DNA from: Streptomyces sp. NWU339
GTDB taxonomy: Bacteria > Actinomycetota > Actinomycetes > Streptomycetales > Streptomycetaceae
DNA: 64,000 nucleotides
Reading direction: 5' to 3'
Assembly (NCBI RefSeq): GCF_003143855.1
Contig: NZ_QFRK01000001.1
Coordinates: 323,614 to 387,613, forward strand
Of the stretch, positions 52,252 to 60,943 are shown piece after piece (the stretch's first letter is position 1; each line of letters starts with the position of its first letter). The notes below the pieces were generated by a model that worked only from the letters and a program-made list of their open reading frames with translations, was not told where the DNA came from and did not search any database. The translations under genes were made by a program, and so were the position numbers.

Positions 52252-52462
52252 CTTTCACGAAGGGGCCCGCACCGTACGGTGCGGGCCCCTTCGCCGTACT
52301 TGAGACCGGGCCGGGGCAGAGGCCGCGCCCGCGGCGGCAGCCGCCGTCGAACACAGCGAACCCCGTCAGGACCGCATCCACCAAGGCGCCCGCACCATGT
52401 GGCGCGGACCCTTTCGCCGTATCCGCGACCAGGCCGCGCCCGTGGCGGTCGCCGTAACGGTG
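52234..52462 (+). repeat. Degenerate tandem duplication of the tRNA-Asp 3' end and terminator
   Basis: Unit 1 (about 52234-52357) contains CCCGTCAGGACCGC, the terminator and AGGCCGCGCCCGCGGCGG. Unit 2 (about 52358-52462) repeats CCCCGTCAGGACCGC, a decayed hairpin with GCGCCCGCACCATGTGGCGC, TTTCGCCGTA and AGGCCGCGCCCGTGGCGG. Order and spacing are kept, so it is a true duplication of 100-120 bp, perhaps an old integration scar. Confidence 0.6.
52258..52293. terminator. Terminator of tRNA-Asp copy 2
   Basis: Perfect 18-bp inverted arms, CGAAGGGGCCCGCACCGT and complement, meet at position 52275/52276. Confidence 0.85.
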
Positions 52463-52534
52463 AGGTCCTTCTCGCCAGGTTTCGTCGTCGCCCTCTCTCC
52501 CACTCCCCCCTCGCGGCGTCGCCATTCGCCACCC

Positions 52535-52565
52535 GAAGGCCCTCACCGGCGGCGTGAGGGCCTTT
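52535..52565. terminator. Hairpin before the DUF6274 gene
   Basis: 12-bp arms GAAGGCCCTCAC and GTGAGGGCCTTT (one mismatch) surround CGGCGGC, followed by a pyrimidine-rich base run. Confidence 0.6.
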
Positions 52566-52719
52566 CATGCGGTCCCGCGTGTTCCAGGGCCCCACGCCCC
52601 GTGTCGAGCGCCTCTGAGGCTTCCCGGCGGAACTCCCTGTGTCTTGACGGGGCGGGATTCCCTGGGTACCCCGGACAGCAGGGCGGGCCGCTCTCCGTGC
52701 GGCCCTCTGGAGGTGGCAC

Positions 52720-52965
52720 ATGACCGCATCGGCCAGGCACGAAACGCAGGCGTTACTCCGCGCGCACCTGTTGGCCGCGTCGTCGTTCGGGGGGCATCTC
52801 ACCCGCCACTGTCCTGTCTGCCACCGCCTGTTGCGGCTGGCGATGGACTCCGCCCCCCACGACTCCTTCCCCCGCCCCACCGAATCCACCGAACCCACCG
52901 AACCCCCCGAAGGCACAGAGCGGCCACCGGAGCCCGTCGAGGGCGAGGGCGCCGCGACCGCCTAG
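52720..52965 (+). CDS. DUF6274 family small protein
   Basis: This 81-residue protein starts MTASARHETQALLRAHLLAA and carries TRHCPVCHRLLRLAMD (a CxxC knuckle) followed by a Pro/Thr/Glu-rich tail. It matches the streptomycete DUF6274 family, which sits between hrpA and bldC, as here. GGAGG lies 6 nt before ATG 52720. The single CxxC with a nearby His could bind zinc. The function is unknown. Confidence 0.75.
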   Translation: MTASARHETQALLRAHLLAASSFGGHLTRHCPVCHRLLRLAMDSAPHDSFPRPTESTEPTEPPEGTERPPEPVEGEGAATA

Positions 52966-53348
52966 CCCACCGCCCCGCCCAGCACCCCGGCCACCCGGTT
53001 ACCGGGCCCCACCGCCGAGTTGCTCGCCTCGCCCCCGACGCCCACCCCCTCTAGCGCATATGCCGGTGGCTCAACAACCCAGCCGGTATGTGACGGGTGT
53101 CACCGCACGAGTTTTGGAATGTGCGGTACTCACTCCCGTCCTATGCCAAGTCAATTTAATATGTACAATTGCACTCTCTTCAGGGGCCCGCACAAGCCTC
53201 CGCACAGATGGCCCCACAGTCGCCCCCGGAGTCGGACAAGCTCGCGCACGAAGCACCCGTCGGCCCACCCGGCCGGCCTTTCCGGGGCCTCGGCCAGCAC
53301 CGATCACCGAGCGTTCACACCGACCGGCCGACAGCCCACCGCACAAAA
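52966..53348. other. Intergenic stretch with a GC-poor patch
   Basis: Positions 53100-53180 are clearly AT-rich for this genome (CAATTTAATATGTACAATTG region), suggesting a promoter or regulatory site, but no gene is supported. The bldC terminator follows. Confidence 0.4.
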
Positions 53349-53380
53349 AATCGCGCTGGACTCGGCGGAGTCCAGCGCGA
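53349..53380 (-). terminator. Intrinsic terminator of bldC
   Basis: 14-bp perfect arms (ATCGCGCTGGACTC and complement) are followed on the minus strand by TTTTTT, a true T-tract, 150 nt past the bldC stop. Confidence 0.85.
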
Positions 53381-53530
53381 TCGACGACGCACCCTGTGCA
53401 GCTGCCTGGAAAGTTCTGTTCGGCGTGGGAGAGGGGCCTGTTGGGGCAGTCCCCGCGTCGTGTGGAGCTGTGGTTCCGAACGCCTCGACCAGTTGGGGGA
53501 CCAGCCGGTTCGTCCGGGTTATTCAGTTGT

Positions 53531-53737
53531 TCAGGCCTCGCTGCGCTGCTGCGGAATGCCCGCGAGCAGGGCGCGGACCTCAGCTTCGCGGTAGCGGCGG
53601 TGCCCGCCGAGCGTGCGGATCGACGTGAGCTTGCCGGCCTTCGCCCAACGCGTGACCGTCTTCGGGTCCACGCGGAACATGGTGGCGACCTCAGCCGGGG
53701 TCAGCAGCGGCTCGGCATCAGGGGTGCGAGCGGTCAT
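53531..53737 (-). CDS. bldC: Developmental regulator BldC
   Basis: This 68-residue MerR-like DNA-binding protein controls the timing of development in Streptomyces by binding tandem direct repeats. LLTPAEVATMFRVDPKTVTR is the helix-turn-helix and LTSIRTLGGHRRYREAEVRA the wing with the GGHRRY signature. Its full length is the known BldC size and it ends AGIPQQRSEA. It lies between DUF6274 and a SCO4090-type gene as in S. coelicolor (SCO4091 by memory). It is monocistronic with a long leader and a T-tract terminator downstream. Confidence 0.95.
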   Translation of the reverse strand: MTARTPDAEPLLTPAEVATMFRVDPKTVTRWAKAGKLTSIRTLGGHRRYREAEVRALLAGIPQQRSEA

Positions 53738-54249
53738 GAGCGGCCTCCTCGGGAGAACCGAACCTTCTCGGTTCTTTCCTCTAAATTCTGCACCTTGACC
53801 CGCGTTGCCCGAAATGGTGGACGCGGGTCGAGTCGGTTATAGGACGAACGGCTTGTCCTCGGCACTACAACTACACCATCCGTCCAGCCGCGTCGGCCAA
53901 ACCGATGGAATTGCCCTCCCAGGTGTTCATCAGCCGCGGAAGCCGATGGACCATGCCATAGCGGACAGTCACTCGCCTGTGACGATCAGTCACAGGCGAG
54001 ATCAGGAGCCACTCGACCCCCCAAAGCGGGCAATGCTGAGATTCCGCCCATAGTCGAGCACAGCAGGACGGAGGAGCCCTCCCGGACTCCTTGTCCTATT
54101 TTGGCACGAGGGGGTGCAAGGGGCGCAAGGGCCGCGTACGTGCGGTCCGTCACGCTTGACCCGCTTGGGACATACGCCCGGATCGGCATCTACGTCCGTT
54201 GTCGGGTTCGGGTTGACGAAACCTCAGGGCGACGACAAAACCTCAAGAA
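53738..54249. other. bldC promoter region with a long dyad
   Basis: 12-bp arms CTCGCCTGTGAC and GTCACAGGCGAG around GATCA (53972-54000) contain TGTGA-N7-TCACA, close to a Crp half-site pair, 235 bp upstream of the bldC start. ACTACACCATC at 53869-53879 also occurs upstream of the MerR gene near 25.3 kb. No ORF is supported. Confidence 0.5.
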
Positions 54250-54269
54250 GGGCGTTTGGTCAAACGCCC
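54250..54269. terminator. Hairpin after the SCO4090-type gene
   Basis: 9-bp arms GGGCGTTTG and CAAACGCCC with a 2-nt centre lie 28 bp past the minus-strand stop codon. Confidence 0.6.
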
Positions 54270-54297
54270 GTTCGCCACCTCGGCCGTGCGGCGGGCG

Positions 54298-55152
54298 TCA
54301 GTTGGCCGACCGCAGATCCCGTACGGAACGCCACCGCTCCACCAGCCGCCCGTAGGCCTCCCCCGCGGCCACTCCGTCGCCGCGGCGCAGGGCCGCGATC
54401 CCCTCGGCCACGTCGGCCGCCGAGTGGTCGTCCTCCAGGGCGCCGGCCGGCAGGACGTGCACCAGGCCGCCGTAGTCCAGCTCGACCAGTGAGCGCGGAT
54501 GGAACTCCTCCAACCAGCGCCCGACGTCCACCAGGCCGTCGATCAGCGGCCCTCCGTCCATGGTGTCTTTCAGTGCCCGCAGTCCGCGTGCCACCCGCCG
54601 CCGCGCCTCGACCATGGGCGTCCGGTAGCGCAGTACGGGAGTCCCGGTGGAACCCGCGCCGGCGGAACCCTTGTCGTACTCGCGCTCCTCGTCCGAGACC
54701 AGCACGAACCAGTTGATCGGCACCTGCCAGGTCGCCGTGCGGATCCACGGCCGGGCGTCGGGGTGGGCGGCCAGCCAGCGCTCGTAGTCCTCGGCGGCCT
54801 GGCGTCGTACGAACGGGGGCAGCAGCGTGTCCAGGACGGGCAGGGGAAATTCCTCGGCGAGTTCGCCCAGGGCCTGCCAGCCGCGCAGCCGGGTGCGCCA
54901 GGGGCAGACGCAGACCACTCCGTCGACCTCCAGCACGAACGCGTCGTCGCTCTCCCGCACCGGAACCGGGACCGGCGGGGTGGGCACGACGTCGGCCAGG
55001 GCCCGGCGGAGTTCGTCCTGGTAGGAGGGGAGGTCGGTGCGGCGGGCGTAACGTGCCCAGTGGCCGCGCTCCGGCTCCGGGAAGGCGGCCAGTGGTTCGT
55101 ACACGCGCAGATAGGTCGCGTAGGGCACGACCACCGAGGAGACCTTGGGCAC
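54298..55152 (-). CDS. SCO4090-type conserved protein, unknown function
   Basis: This 284-residue soluble protein starts at GTG 55152 (VPKVSSVVVPYATYLRVYEP) after AGGGAG. The conserved-looking middle includes VVCVCPWRTRLRGWQALGEL and WIRTATWQVPINWFVLVSDE. The C-terminus has ELDYGGLVHVLPAGALEDDH and a helical ending. No catalytic motif or membrane segment is visible. It occupies the slot between bldC and vdh, where S. coelicolor has SCO4090. Frames continuing upstream of the GTG are Arg-rich and unlikely to be translated. Confidence 0.8.
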   Translation of the reverse strand: MPKVSSVVVPYATYLRVYEPLAAFPEPERGHWARYARRTDLPSYQDELRRALADVVPTPPVPVPVRESDDAFVLEVDGVVCVCPWRTRLRGWQALGELAEEFPLPVLDTLLPPFVRRQAAEDYERWLAAHPDARPWIRTATWQVPINWFVLVSDEEREYDKGSAGAGSTGTPVLRYRTPMVEARRRVARGLRALKDTMDGGPLIDGLVDVGRWLEEFHPRSLVELDYGGLVHVLPAGALEDDHSAADVAEGIAALRRGDGVAAGEAYGRLVERWRSVRDLRSAN

Positions 55153-55427
55153 GCCTGCTCCCTCCCCCGCGCACCGGCGCGAAAACCTGCGGGCCCGCTC
55201 ACGCGCGCGCGGGGGACGCGGACGCACGGGCAATCCAGGCAAATGGTCGCACGGTGACACCCCGGGAGTGACCACGGGAACGTGATCCTGGACACGTCGC
55301 CGCTCTCGGGCACGGCAGGGCCTAATCTCGTGCTCACAGCCTCCGCGGGCTCCCCCATCGCCACAAGCGGCGGGGGAGTTTTCGGGATCTGCGTCCACCC
55401 GCCGCTACTTACTCAGGAGTCACCACC

Positions 55428-56516
55428 GTGACCGACGTATCTGACGGCGTCCTGCACACCCTGTTCCGTTCGGACCAGGGCGGTCACGAGCAAGTCGTGC
55501 TCTGCCAGGACCGTGCAAGTGGCCTCAAGGCCGTCATCGCCCTCCACTCCACCGCCCTGGGCCCCGCCCTCGGCGGTACGCGCTTCTACCCGTACGCGAC
55601 CGAGGAGCAGGCCGTCGCCGACGCGCTGAACCTCGCCCGCGGGATGTCGTACAAGAACGCCATGGCCGGTCTCGACCACGGCGGCGGCAAGGCAGTGATC
55701 ATCGGGGATCCCGAGACGGTCAAGAGCGAGGAGCTGCTGCTCGCCTACGGCCGGTTCGTCGCCTCACTGGGCGGCCGGTACGTCACCGCCTGTGACGTCG
55801 GCACCTACGTCGCGGACATGGACGTCGTGGCCCGCGAGTGCCGCTGGACCACGGGCCGCTCCCCGGAGAACGGCGGCGCGGGCGACTCCTCGGTGCTCAC
55901 CTCCTTCGGTGTCTACCAGGGCATGCGGGCCGCCGCCCAGCACCTGTGGGGCGACCCCTCTCTGCGCGACCGCAAGGTCGGCGTCGCGGGAGTCGGCAAG
56001 GTCGGCCACCACCTGGTGGAACACCTGCTCAAGGAGGGCGCGGAGGTCCTGGTCACCGACGTGCGCGAGGACGCCGTGCGGCGGGTCCTGGACCGGCACC
56101 CACGGGGCGTCACGGCCGTCGCCGACACCGAGGCGCTGATCCGGGCCGAGGGGCTGGACGTGTACGCCCCCTGCGCACTGGGTGGTGCCCTGAACGACGA
56201 CAGCGTGCCGGTCCTGACCGCCAAGGTGGTCTGCGGCGCCGCCAACAACCAGCTCGCCCACCCGGGTGTGGAGAAGGACCTCGCCGACCGCGGGATCCTC
56301 TACGCGCCGGACTACGTGGTGAACGCCGGCGGTGTCATCCAGGTCGCCGACGAGCTGCACGGCTTCGACTTCGACCGGTGCAGGGCGAAGGCGGCGAAGA
56401 TCTTCGACACCACGCTCGCGATCTTCACACGTGCGAAGTCCGACGGGATTCCGCCGGCCGCGGCGGCCGACCGGATCGCCGAGCAGCGGATGGCGGAGGC
56501 CCGCGCGGCGCGCTGA
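55428..56516 (+). CDS. vdh: Valine (branched-chain amino acid) dehydrogenase
   Basis: This 362-residue NAD-dependent enzyme oxidatively deaminates valine, leucine and isoleucine to their 2-oxo acids, feeding catabolism and supplying starter units for fatty acids and polyketides. The catalytic Lys lies in [16 protein letters not shown], the dinucleotide loop is [16 protein letters not shown], and the substrate-side motifs [10 protein letters not shown] and YVVNAGGVI are intact. GTG 55428 has AGGAG 9 nt upstream. Its position between SCO4090-type and DUF3073 genes is the Streptomyces vdh locus. A strong terminator follows. Confidence 0.95.
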   Translation: MTDVSDGVLHTLFRSDQGGHEQVVLCQDRASGLKAVIALHSTALGPALGGTRFYPYATEEQAVADALNLARGMSYKNAMAGLDHGGGKAVIIGDPETVKSEELLLAYGRFVASLGGRYVTACDVGTYVADMDVVARECRWTTGRSPENGGAGDSSVLTSFGVYQGMRAAAQHLWGDPSLRDRKVGVAGVGKVGHHLVEHLLKEGAEVLVTDVREDAVRRVLDRHPRGVTAVADTEALIRAEGLDVYAPCALGGALNDDSVPVLTAKVVCGAANNQLAHPGVEKDLADRGILYAPDYVVNAGGVIQVADELHGFDFDRCRAKAAKIFDTTLAIFTRAKSDGIPPAAAADRIAEQRMAEARAAR

Positions 56517-56562
56517 AACAGGCTGTAAACCGTAAACAGGAACGCAGACAGGAACGCCGATG

Positions 56563-56612
56563 CCGGACGGGGGCGGGGACGGGCCGGTGGGTCCGTCCCC
56601 GCCCCCGTCCGG
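56563..56612. terminator. Terminator of vdh
   Basis: 20-bp perfect arms (CCGGACGGGGGCGGGGACGG and complement) around a 10-nt loop, 46 bp past the stop codon. Confidence 0.9.
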
Positions 56613-56712
56613 ACGCTGTTCGTACGTTTGGCCGGTACCCGCGGCGGGGTACTTCGAGAGAACTCTCACTTCTCTCGGCGGGTCGGCCCTCGACAAGTGC
56701 TTGAAATCGCAG

Positions 56713-56742
56713 TTGACCTGCGAGAACAGGGTGCCGTAAGGG
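56713..56742 (+). promoter_or_regulatory. Possible vegetative promoter of the DUF3073 gene
   Basis: TTGACC (56713-56718), 18 bp, then TAAGGG (56737-56742) resembles a HrdB-type promoter about 165 bp before the start codon. It is a suggestion from spacing and sequence only. Confidence 0.35.
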
Positions 56743-56905
56743 TCACGGAAGGGGGCACGTCACGCGGGCGACGTACCGTATGGGCGTGGGCTCAGGTACC
56801 GTGGGAGCCCTACGGACCGGCCTCTCCACGGAGAGTCCGTTCCGGACTATGAACGCGTGTCAAGACTCTGGGGCCGTCGAGCCCCGTCGTTGAGGGGGTC
56901 GAGCC

Positions 56906-57157
56906 ATGGGGCGCGGCCGGGCCAAGGCCAAGCAGACAAAGGTCGCCCGCCAGCTGAAGTACAACAGCGGCGGGACGGATCTCGCACGTCTGGCCGAGGA
57001 GCTGGGTGCATCACCTTCGAACACGTCACCGAATGTCAACGGTGACCCGGTCGAGGACGATGAGCAGGACGACCTGTACGCACGGTACGCCGACCTCTAT
57101 GAGGACGACGACGAGGACGAGGACGGCCAGTCCTCTCCCCAACGTCGTGGCGCTTGA
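56906..57157 (+). CDS. DUF3073 family protein
   Basis: This 83-residue protein has the conserved basic start MGRGRAKAKQTKVARQLKYN and an acidic Asp/Glu-rich C-terminus (DLYEDDDEDEDG). It is a universal small actinobacterial protein of unknown function encoded next to purM. A GAGGGGG site precedes ATG 56906. The charge split suggests nucleic-acid or ribosome contact, which is inferred. Confidence 0.92.
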   Translation: MGRGRAKAKQTKVARQLKYNSGGTDLARLAEELGASPSNTSPNVNGDPVEDDEQDDLYARYADLYEDDDEDEDGQSSPQRRGA

Positions 57158-57176
57158 CCTTGCACTGATTCATCAG

Positions 57177-57206
57177 CCCGGTCGGTGACTCCGGTCACCG
57201 ACCGGG
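57177..57206. terminator. Terminator between DUF3073 and purM
   Basis: 13-bp perfect arms CCCGGTCGGTGAC and complement around TCCG, followed by TTCT, 19 bp past the DUF3073 stop. Confidence 0.85.
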
Positions 57207-57333
57207 TTCTGTGCTGCCCGCACGCCCCGGGTTCCGGGCGCGGCCCGGTGGTGCCGGGTCCACTGGCCCCGGTCCGCCGGTCCGCGCGGGGAGTCACCGT
57301 GCTCGGCCTGCCGCTCGGTGTGCTCGTCCTGCA

Positions 57334-58416
57334 TCAGCTCGCGTAGTCACCCACCAGTGCCGCTCCCGTCGTGTACTCGCCGCGGTCGGTGATCTCGCCG
57401 GCCACCCAGGCGTCCACACCACGGTCGGCCAGCGTGGTCAGCGCCGCGTCCGTGGACTCCTCCGGCACGATCGCGATCATGCCGACGCCCATGTTGAGGG
57501 TGCGCTCCAGCTCCAGGCGCTCGACCGAACCGGTCCGGCCGACGAGGTCGAAGACCGGGGCCGGGCTCCAGGTGGAGCGGTCCACGACCGCGTGCAGCCC
57601 GTCCGGGACGACGCGGGCCAGGTTGGCCGCGAGGCCGCCGCCGGTGACGTGGCTGAAGGCGTGCACCTCGGTGGTGCGGATCAGGGCCAGGCAGTCCAGC
57701 GAGTAGATCCGGGTGGGCTCCAGGAGCTCCTCCCCGAGGGTGCGGCCCAGCTCATCGATCCGGCTCTCCAGGGCGAGCCCGGCCTGGTTCAGCAGGACGT
57801 GCCGGACCAGCGAGTACCCGTTCGAGTGGAGCCCGGAGGCGGCCATGGCGACGACCCGGTCACCCTTGCGGATGCGGTCCGGGCCGAGCTGCCGGTCGGC
57901 CTCCACGACGCCCGTACCGGCGCCGGCGACGTCGAAGTCGTCCTCGCCCAGCAGGCCGGGGTGCTCGGCCGTCTCCCCGCCGACCAGGGCGCAGCCGGCC
58001 AGTACACAGCCTTCGGCGATGCCCTTGACGATGGCGGCGACCCGCTCGGGGTGGACCTTGCCGACACAGATGTAGTCGGTCATGAACAGCGGCTCGGCGC
58101 CGCACACCACGATGTCGTCCATCACCATGGCGACCAGGTCGTGCCCGATGGTGTCGTAGACGCCCATGCGGCGGGCGATGTCGACCTTGGTGCCGACGCC
58201 GTCCGTGGCGGAGGCCAGCAGGGGACGCTCGTACCTCTTCAGGGCGGAGGCGTCGAAGAGGCCGGCGAAACCGCCGAGGCCGCCGAGGACCTCGGGGCGC
58301 CGCGCCTTCTTCACCCACTCCTTCATCAGCTCGACCGCTCGGTCACCCGCGTCGATGTCGACGCCCGCGGTCCTGTACGACGCCGCCGCGTGGCCGGCGC
58401 CAGTGTTCTCAGACAT
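57334..58416 (-). CDS. purM: Phosphoribosylformylglycinamidine cyclo-ligase
   Basis: This 360-residue enzyme is PurM, which closes the imidazole ring to give aminoimidazole ribotide in de novo purine synthesis. Motifs include SATDGVGTKVDIARRMG, the metal/ATP-binding GGETAEHPGLLGEDDFD, AASGLHSNGYSLVRHVLL and NMGVGMIAIV. It lies 39 bp downstream of purF on the same strand, forming a purF-purM operon. ATG 58416 starts MSENTGAGHAAASYRTAGVD. It is of usual length and ends GDYAS. Confidence 0.97.
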   Translation of the reverse strand: MSENTGAGHAAASYRTAGVDIDAGDRAVELMKEWVKKARRPEVLGGLGGFAGLFDASALKRYERPLLASATDGVGTKVDIARRMGVYDTIGHDLVAMVMDDIVVCGAEPLFMTDYICVGKVHPERVAAIVKGIAEGCVLAGCALVGGETAEHPGLLGEDDFDVAGAGTGVVEADRQLGPDRIRKGDRVVAMAASGLHSNGYSLVRHVLLNQAGLALESRIDELGRTLGEELLEPTRIYSLDCLALIRTTEVHAFSHVTGGGLAANLARVVPDGLHAVVDRSTWSPAPVFDLVGRTGSVERLELERTLNMGVGMIAIVPEESTDAALTTLADRGVDAWVAGEITDRGEYTTGAALVGDYAS

Positions 58417-58455
58417 GACTGGGAGAGCCTTCGTCTCGTTACGGCAGGGCAGGGC

Positions 58456-59982
58456 TTACGGGCGGCGGATCGCGTCGAGCGCGGCCGGCTCGGCCGTACC
58501 GGCGGCCAGCTCCGACTCCAGGAGCCGCTTGCCGAGGAGCTCCGGATCGGGCAGCTCCATCGGGTACTCGCCGTCGAAGCAGGCGCGGCACAGGTTCGGC
58601 TTGGCGATGGTCGTCGCCTCGATCATGCCGTCGATGGAGATGTACGCCAGGGAGTCGGCGCCGAGCGAGGTGCCGATCTCGTCGATGGACATGCCGTTGG
58701 CGATCAGCTCGGCGCGGGTCGCGAAGTCGATGCCGAAGAAGCACGGCCACTTCACCGGCGGCGAGGAGATCCGGATGTGGATCTCGGCGGCACCCGCCTC
58801 GCGGAGCATGCGGACCAGGGCGCGCTGGGTGTTGCCGCGCACGATCGAGTCGTCGACGACGACCAGGCGCTTGCCCTTGATGACGTCCTTGAGCGGGTTC
58901 AGCTTCAGTCGGATGCCGAGCTGGCGGATGGTCTGCGAGGGCTGGATGAACGTACGGCCGACGTACGCGTTCTTCACCAGGCCGTTGCCGAAGGGGATGC
59001 CGGAGGCCTCCGCGTAGCCGATGGCGGCCGGGGTGCCGGACTCCGGGGTCGCTATCACCAGGTCGGCCTCGGCGGGCGCCTCCTCGGCGAGGCGGCGGCC
59101 CATCTCGACGCGCGAGAGGTAGACGTTCCGGCCGGCGATGTCGGTGTCCGGGCGGGCCAGGTACACGTACTCGAAGACACAGCCCTTGGGCTTCGCTTCC
59201 GCGAATCGGGAAGAGCGCAGTCCGTTCTCGTCGATGGCGACGAACTCGCCGGGCTCGATCTCGCGGACGAAGCTGGCGCCGCAGATGTCGAGGGCGGCGG
59301 ACTCGGAGGCGATGACCCAGCCGCGCTCGAGCCGGCCGAGGACCAGCGGGCGGATGCCCTGCGGGTCGCGGGCGGCGTACAGCGTGTTCTCGTCCATGAA
59401 GACGAGGCTGAAGGCGCCCTTGACCTGCGGAAGGACCACGTGCGCGGCCTGCTCCACGGTCACCGGTTCGCCGTCGGCGGCACGCTGGCCGGCCAGCAGG
59501 GCGGTTATCAGGTCGGTGTCGTTGGTGGCCGCCACCTTCGGGGCGCGGCCGTTCTCCTTGGGCAGCTCGGCCACCAGCTCGGCGAGCTCCGCCGTGTTGA
59601 CCAGGTTGCCGTTGTGGCCGAGCGCGATCGAGCCGTGCGCGGTGGCGCGGAACGTCGGCTGGGCGTTCTCCCACACGGAGGCGCCGGTGGTCGAGTAGCG
59701 GGCGTGACCGACCGCGATATGACCCTGGAGCGAACCGAGCGAGGTCTCGTCGAAGACCTGGGAAACCAGGCCCATGTCCTTGAAAACGAGGATCTGGGAG
59801 CCGTTGCTGACCGCGATACCCGCGGATTCCTGACCCCGATGCTGGAGGGCGTACAGCCCGAAATACGTGAGCTTGGCGACCTCTTCGCCCGGAGCCCAGA
59901 CACCGAAGACGCCGCAGGCGTCCTGGGGGCCCTTCTCTCCGGGGAGCAGGTCGTGGTTGAGTCGTCCGTCACCACGTGGCAC
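58456..59982 (-). CDS. purF: Amidophosphoribosyltransferase
   Basis: This 508-residue enzyme is PurF, which makes phosphoribosylamine from PRPP and glutamine, the first step of purine synthesis. The N-terminal nucleophile is Cys23 in GPQDACGVFGV after a short propeptide that must be removed. The PRPP loop is VVVDDSIVRGNT. Four cysteines (GCVFEYVYLARPD, WPCFFGIDFATR and the pair in NLCRACFDG) match the [4Fe-4S]-ligand set of Bacillus-type PurF. The start is GTG 59982. It is the first gene of the purF-purM unit. Confidence 0.97.
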   Translation of the reverse strand: MPRGDGRLNHDLLPGEKGPQDACGVFGVWAPGEEVAKLTYFGLYALQHRGQESAGIAVSNGSQILVFKDMGLVSQVFDETSLGSLQGHIAVGHARYSTTGASVWENAQPTFRATAHGSIALGHNGNLVNTAELAELVAELPKENGRAPKVAATNDTDLITALLAGQRAADGEPVTVEQAAHVVLPQVKGAFSLVFMDENTLYAARDPQGIRPLVLGRLERGWVIASESAALDICGASFVREIEPGEFVAIDENGLRSSRFAEAKPKGCVFEYVYLARPDTDIAGRNVYLSRVEMGRRLAEEAPAEADLVIATPESGTPAAIGYAEASGIPFGNGLVKNAYVGRTFIQPSQTIRQLGIRLKLNPLKDVIKGKRLVVVDDSIVRGNTQRALVRMLREAGAAEIHIRISSPPVKWPCFFGIDFATRAELIANGMSIDEIGTSLGADSLAYISIDGMIEATTIAKPNLCRACFDGEYPMELPDPELLGKRLLESELAAGTAEPAALDAIRRP

Positions 59983-60044
59983 GGCACCGAGTGTAGGCGA
60001 GGTCGAGTGCTGGTCCGAATTGGGTGCACCACCTCAGCCCTGGA

Positions 60045-60887
60045 TCACGTGGCGGCGAAGAGTTCGACGGACGGACCGTTCTCGCTGGTCAGCGTCATGC
60101 TCCGGTGCTCGACCCGGTAGTTGAGCGTGGTGTCGAAGAGCCGCAGCAGCCGCTTCTCGGTCTTCATGAGTGAGTCTTCGCACACCATTCGGGTCGTGGT
60201 GGGCGTGCCGACGGTGATATGGCCGTCGCGGACGGTGGCGTCGGCGTTCACCTTGTTGCAGCCGAGGCTTCCGGAGACGGTGCCCTCCTCCTCGTCGAAG
60301 GTGAGGTGGGCACGGCCCGCGGAGTCGGGGGAGACGATCTTCCACTTCGTGCCGTACAGCGGGGTGTCCGCGTTGCCCTCGCTGAGACGGACGGTGGTGC
60401 CGTCGTCGGCGGTGAGGCTCAGACGGTCGTCGTTCACCCGGACCTTCAGAGCACCGTCCTGGAAGGAGAGGGCGCGGGCGAGGGCACCTTCGAAGCTCCT
60501 GCGCGGCTCGTCGTCACAGGCCATCAGGGTGGTGTCGACGGCGAACCGGACCCGGTCTTCGTCGAAGCCGGTCTCACCGCGGAAGTAGTTGCAGGCGTAC
60601 CGGCCGCTGGTCCGGCCGTCGTCCTCGATGGTGACGTGCGAGTCGACGGGGGCACGGAGGGTGGTGCCGTTCGCGGTGACGCTGTCGACGTTCCAGCGCA
60701 TGCCGGTGAGGGACCGCTCCGCCGTACCCGTCTTCGCACCGACCGCGCTCGCCCGCCCGGCGTCCGCCCCCGCGCCCGCGCCCGCCTGCTCACTGCCACA
60801 GGCCGCCACGAAGGGGACGGAGAGGGCGACGGTGGCCGCCGCGAGAACGGTGCGCCGTTTGCGCCGGTTGTTCCTCTGTGTGTACAT
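60045..60887 (-). CDS. Lipoprotein with two META domains
   Basis: This 280-residue protein has a lipoprotein signal (RRTVLAAATVALSVPFVAAC, Cys at about residue 30). Two META/HslJ-like repeats follow: GMRWNVDSVTANGTTLRAP with YACNYFRGETGFD, and YGTKWKIVSPDSAGRAHLTF with GSLGCNKVNADATV. The paired G-x-x-x-C-N motif occurs in both. META proteins are cell-envelope, often stress-linked. ATG 60887 begins MYTQRNNRRKRR. It lies 62 bp from purF. Confidence 0.88.
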   Translation of the reverse strand: MYTQRNNRRKRRTVLAAATVALSVPFVAACGSEQAGAGAGADAGRASAVGAKTGTAERSLTGMRWNVDSVTANGTTLRAPVDSHVTIEDDGRTSGRYACNYFRGETGFDEDRVRFAVDTTLMACDDEPRRSFEGALARALSFQDGALKVRVNDDRLSLTADDGTTVRLSEGNADTPLYGTKWKIVSPDSAGRAHLTFDEEEGTVSGSLGCNKVNADATVRDGHITVGTPTTTRMVCEDSLMKTEKRLLRLFDTTLNYRVEHRSMTLTSENGPSVELFAAT

Positions 60888-60943
60888 GCCGCTTCGACGG
60901 AGACGGGGGACTTCCGGTTCCCCTCGCGTCGTCCGCCGTCGCC

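Noticed and set aside
53850-53890. D-arm-like sequence upstream of bldC suggesting a tRNA
   Set aside because: No acceptor, anticodon or T-arm can be paired.
57211-60120. 969-codon plus-strand frame opposite purM and purF
   Set aside because: A shadow frame common in high-GC DNA; the opposite strand encodes intact PurM and PurF.
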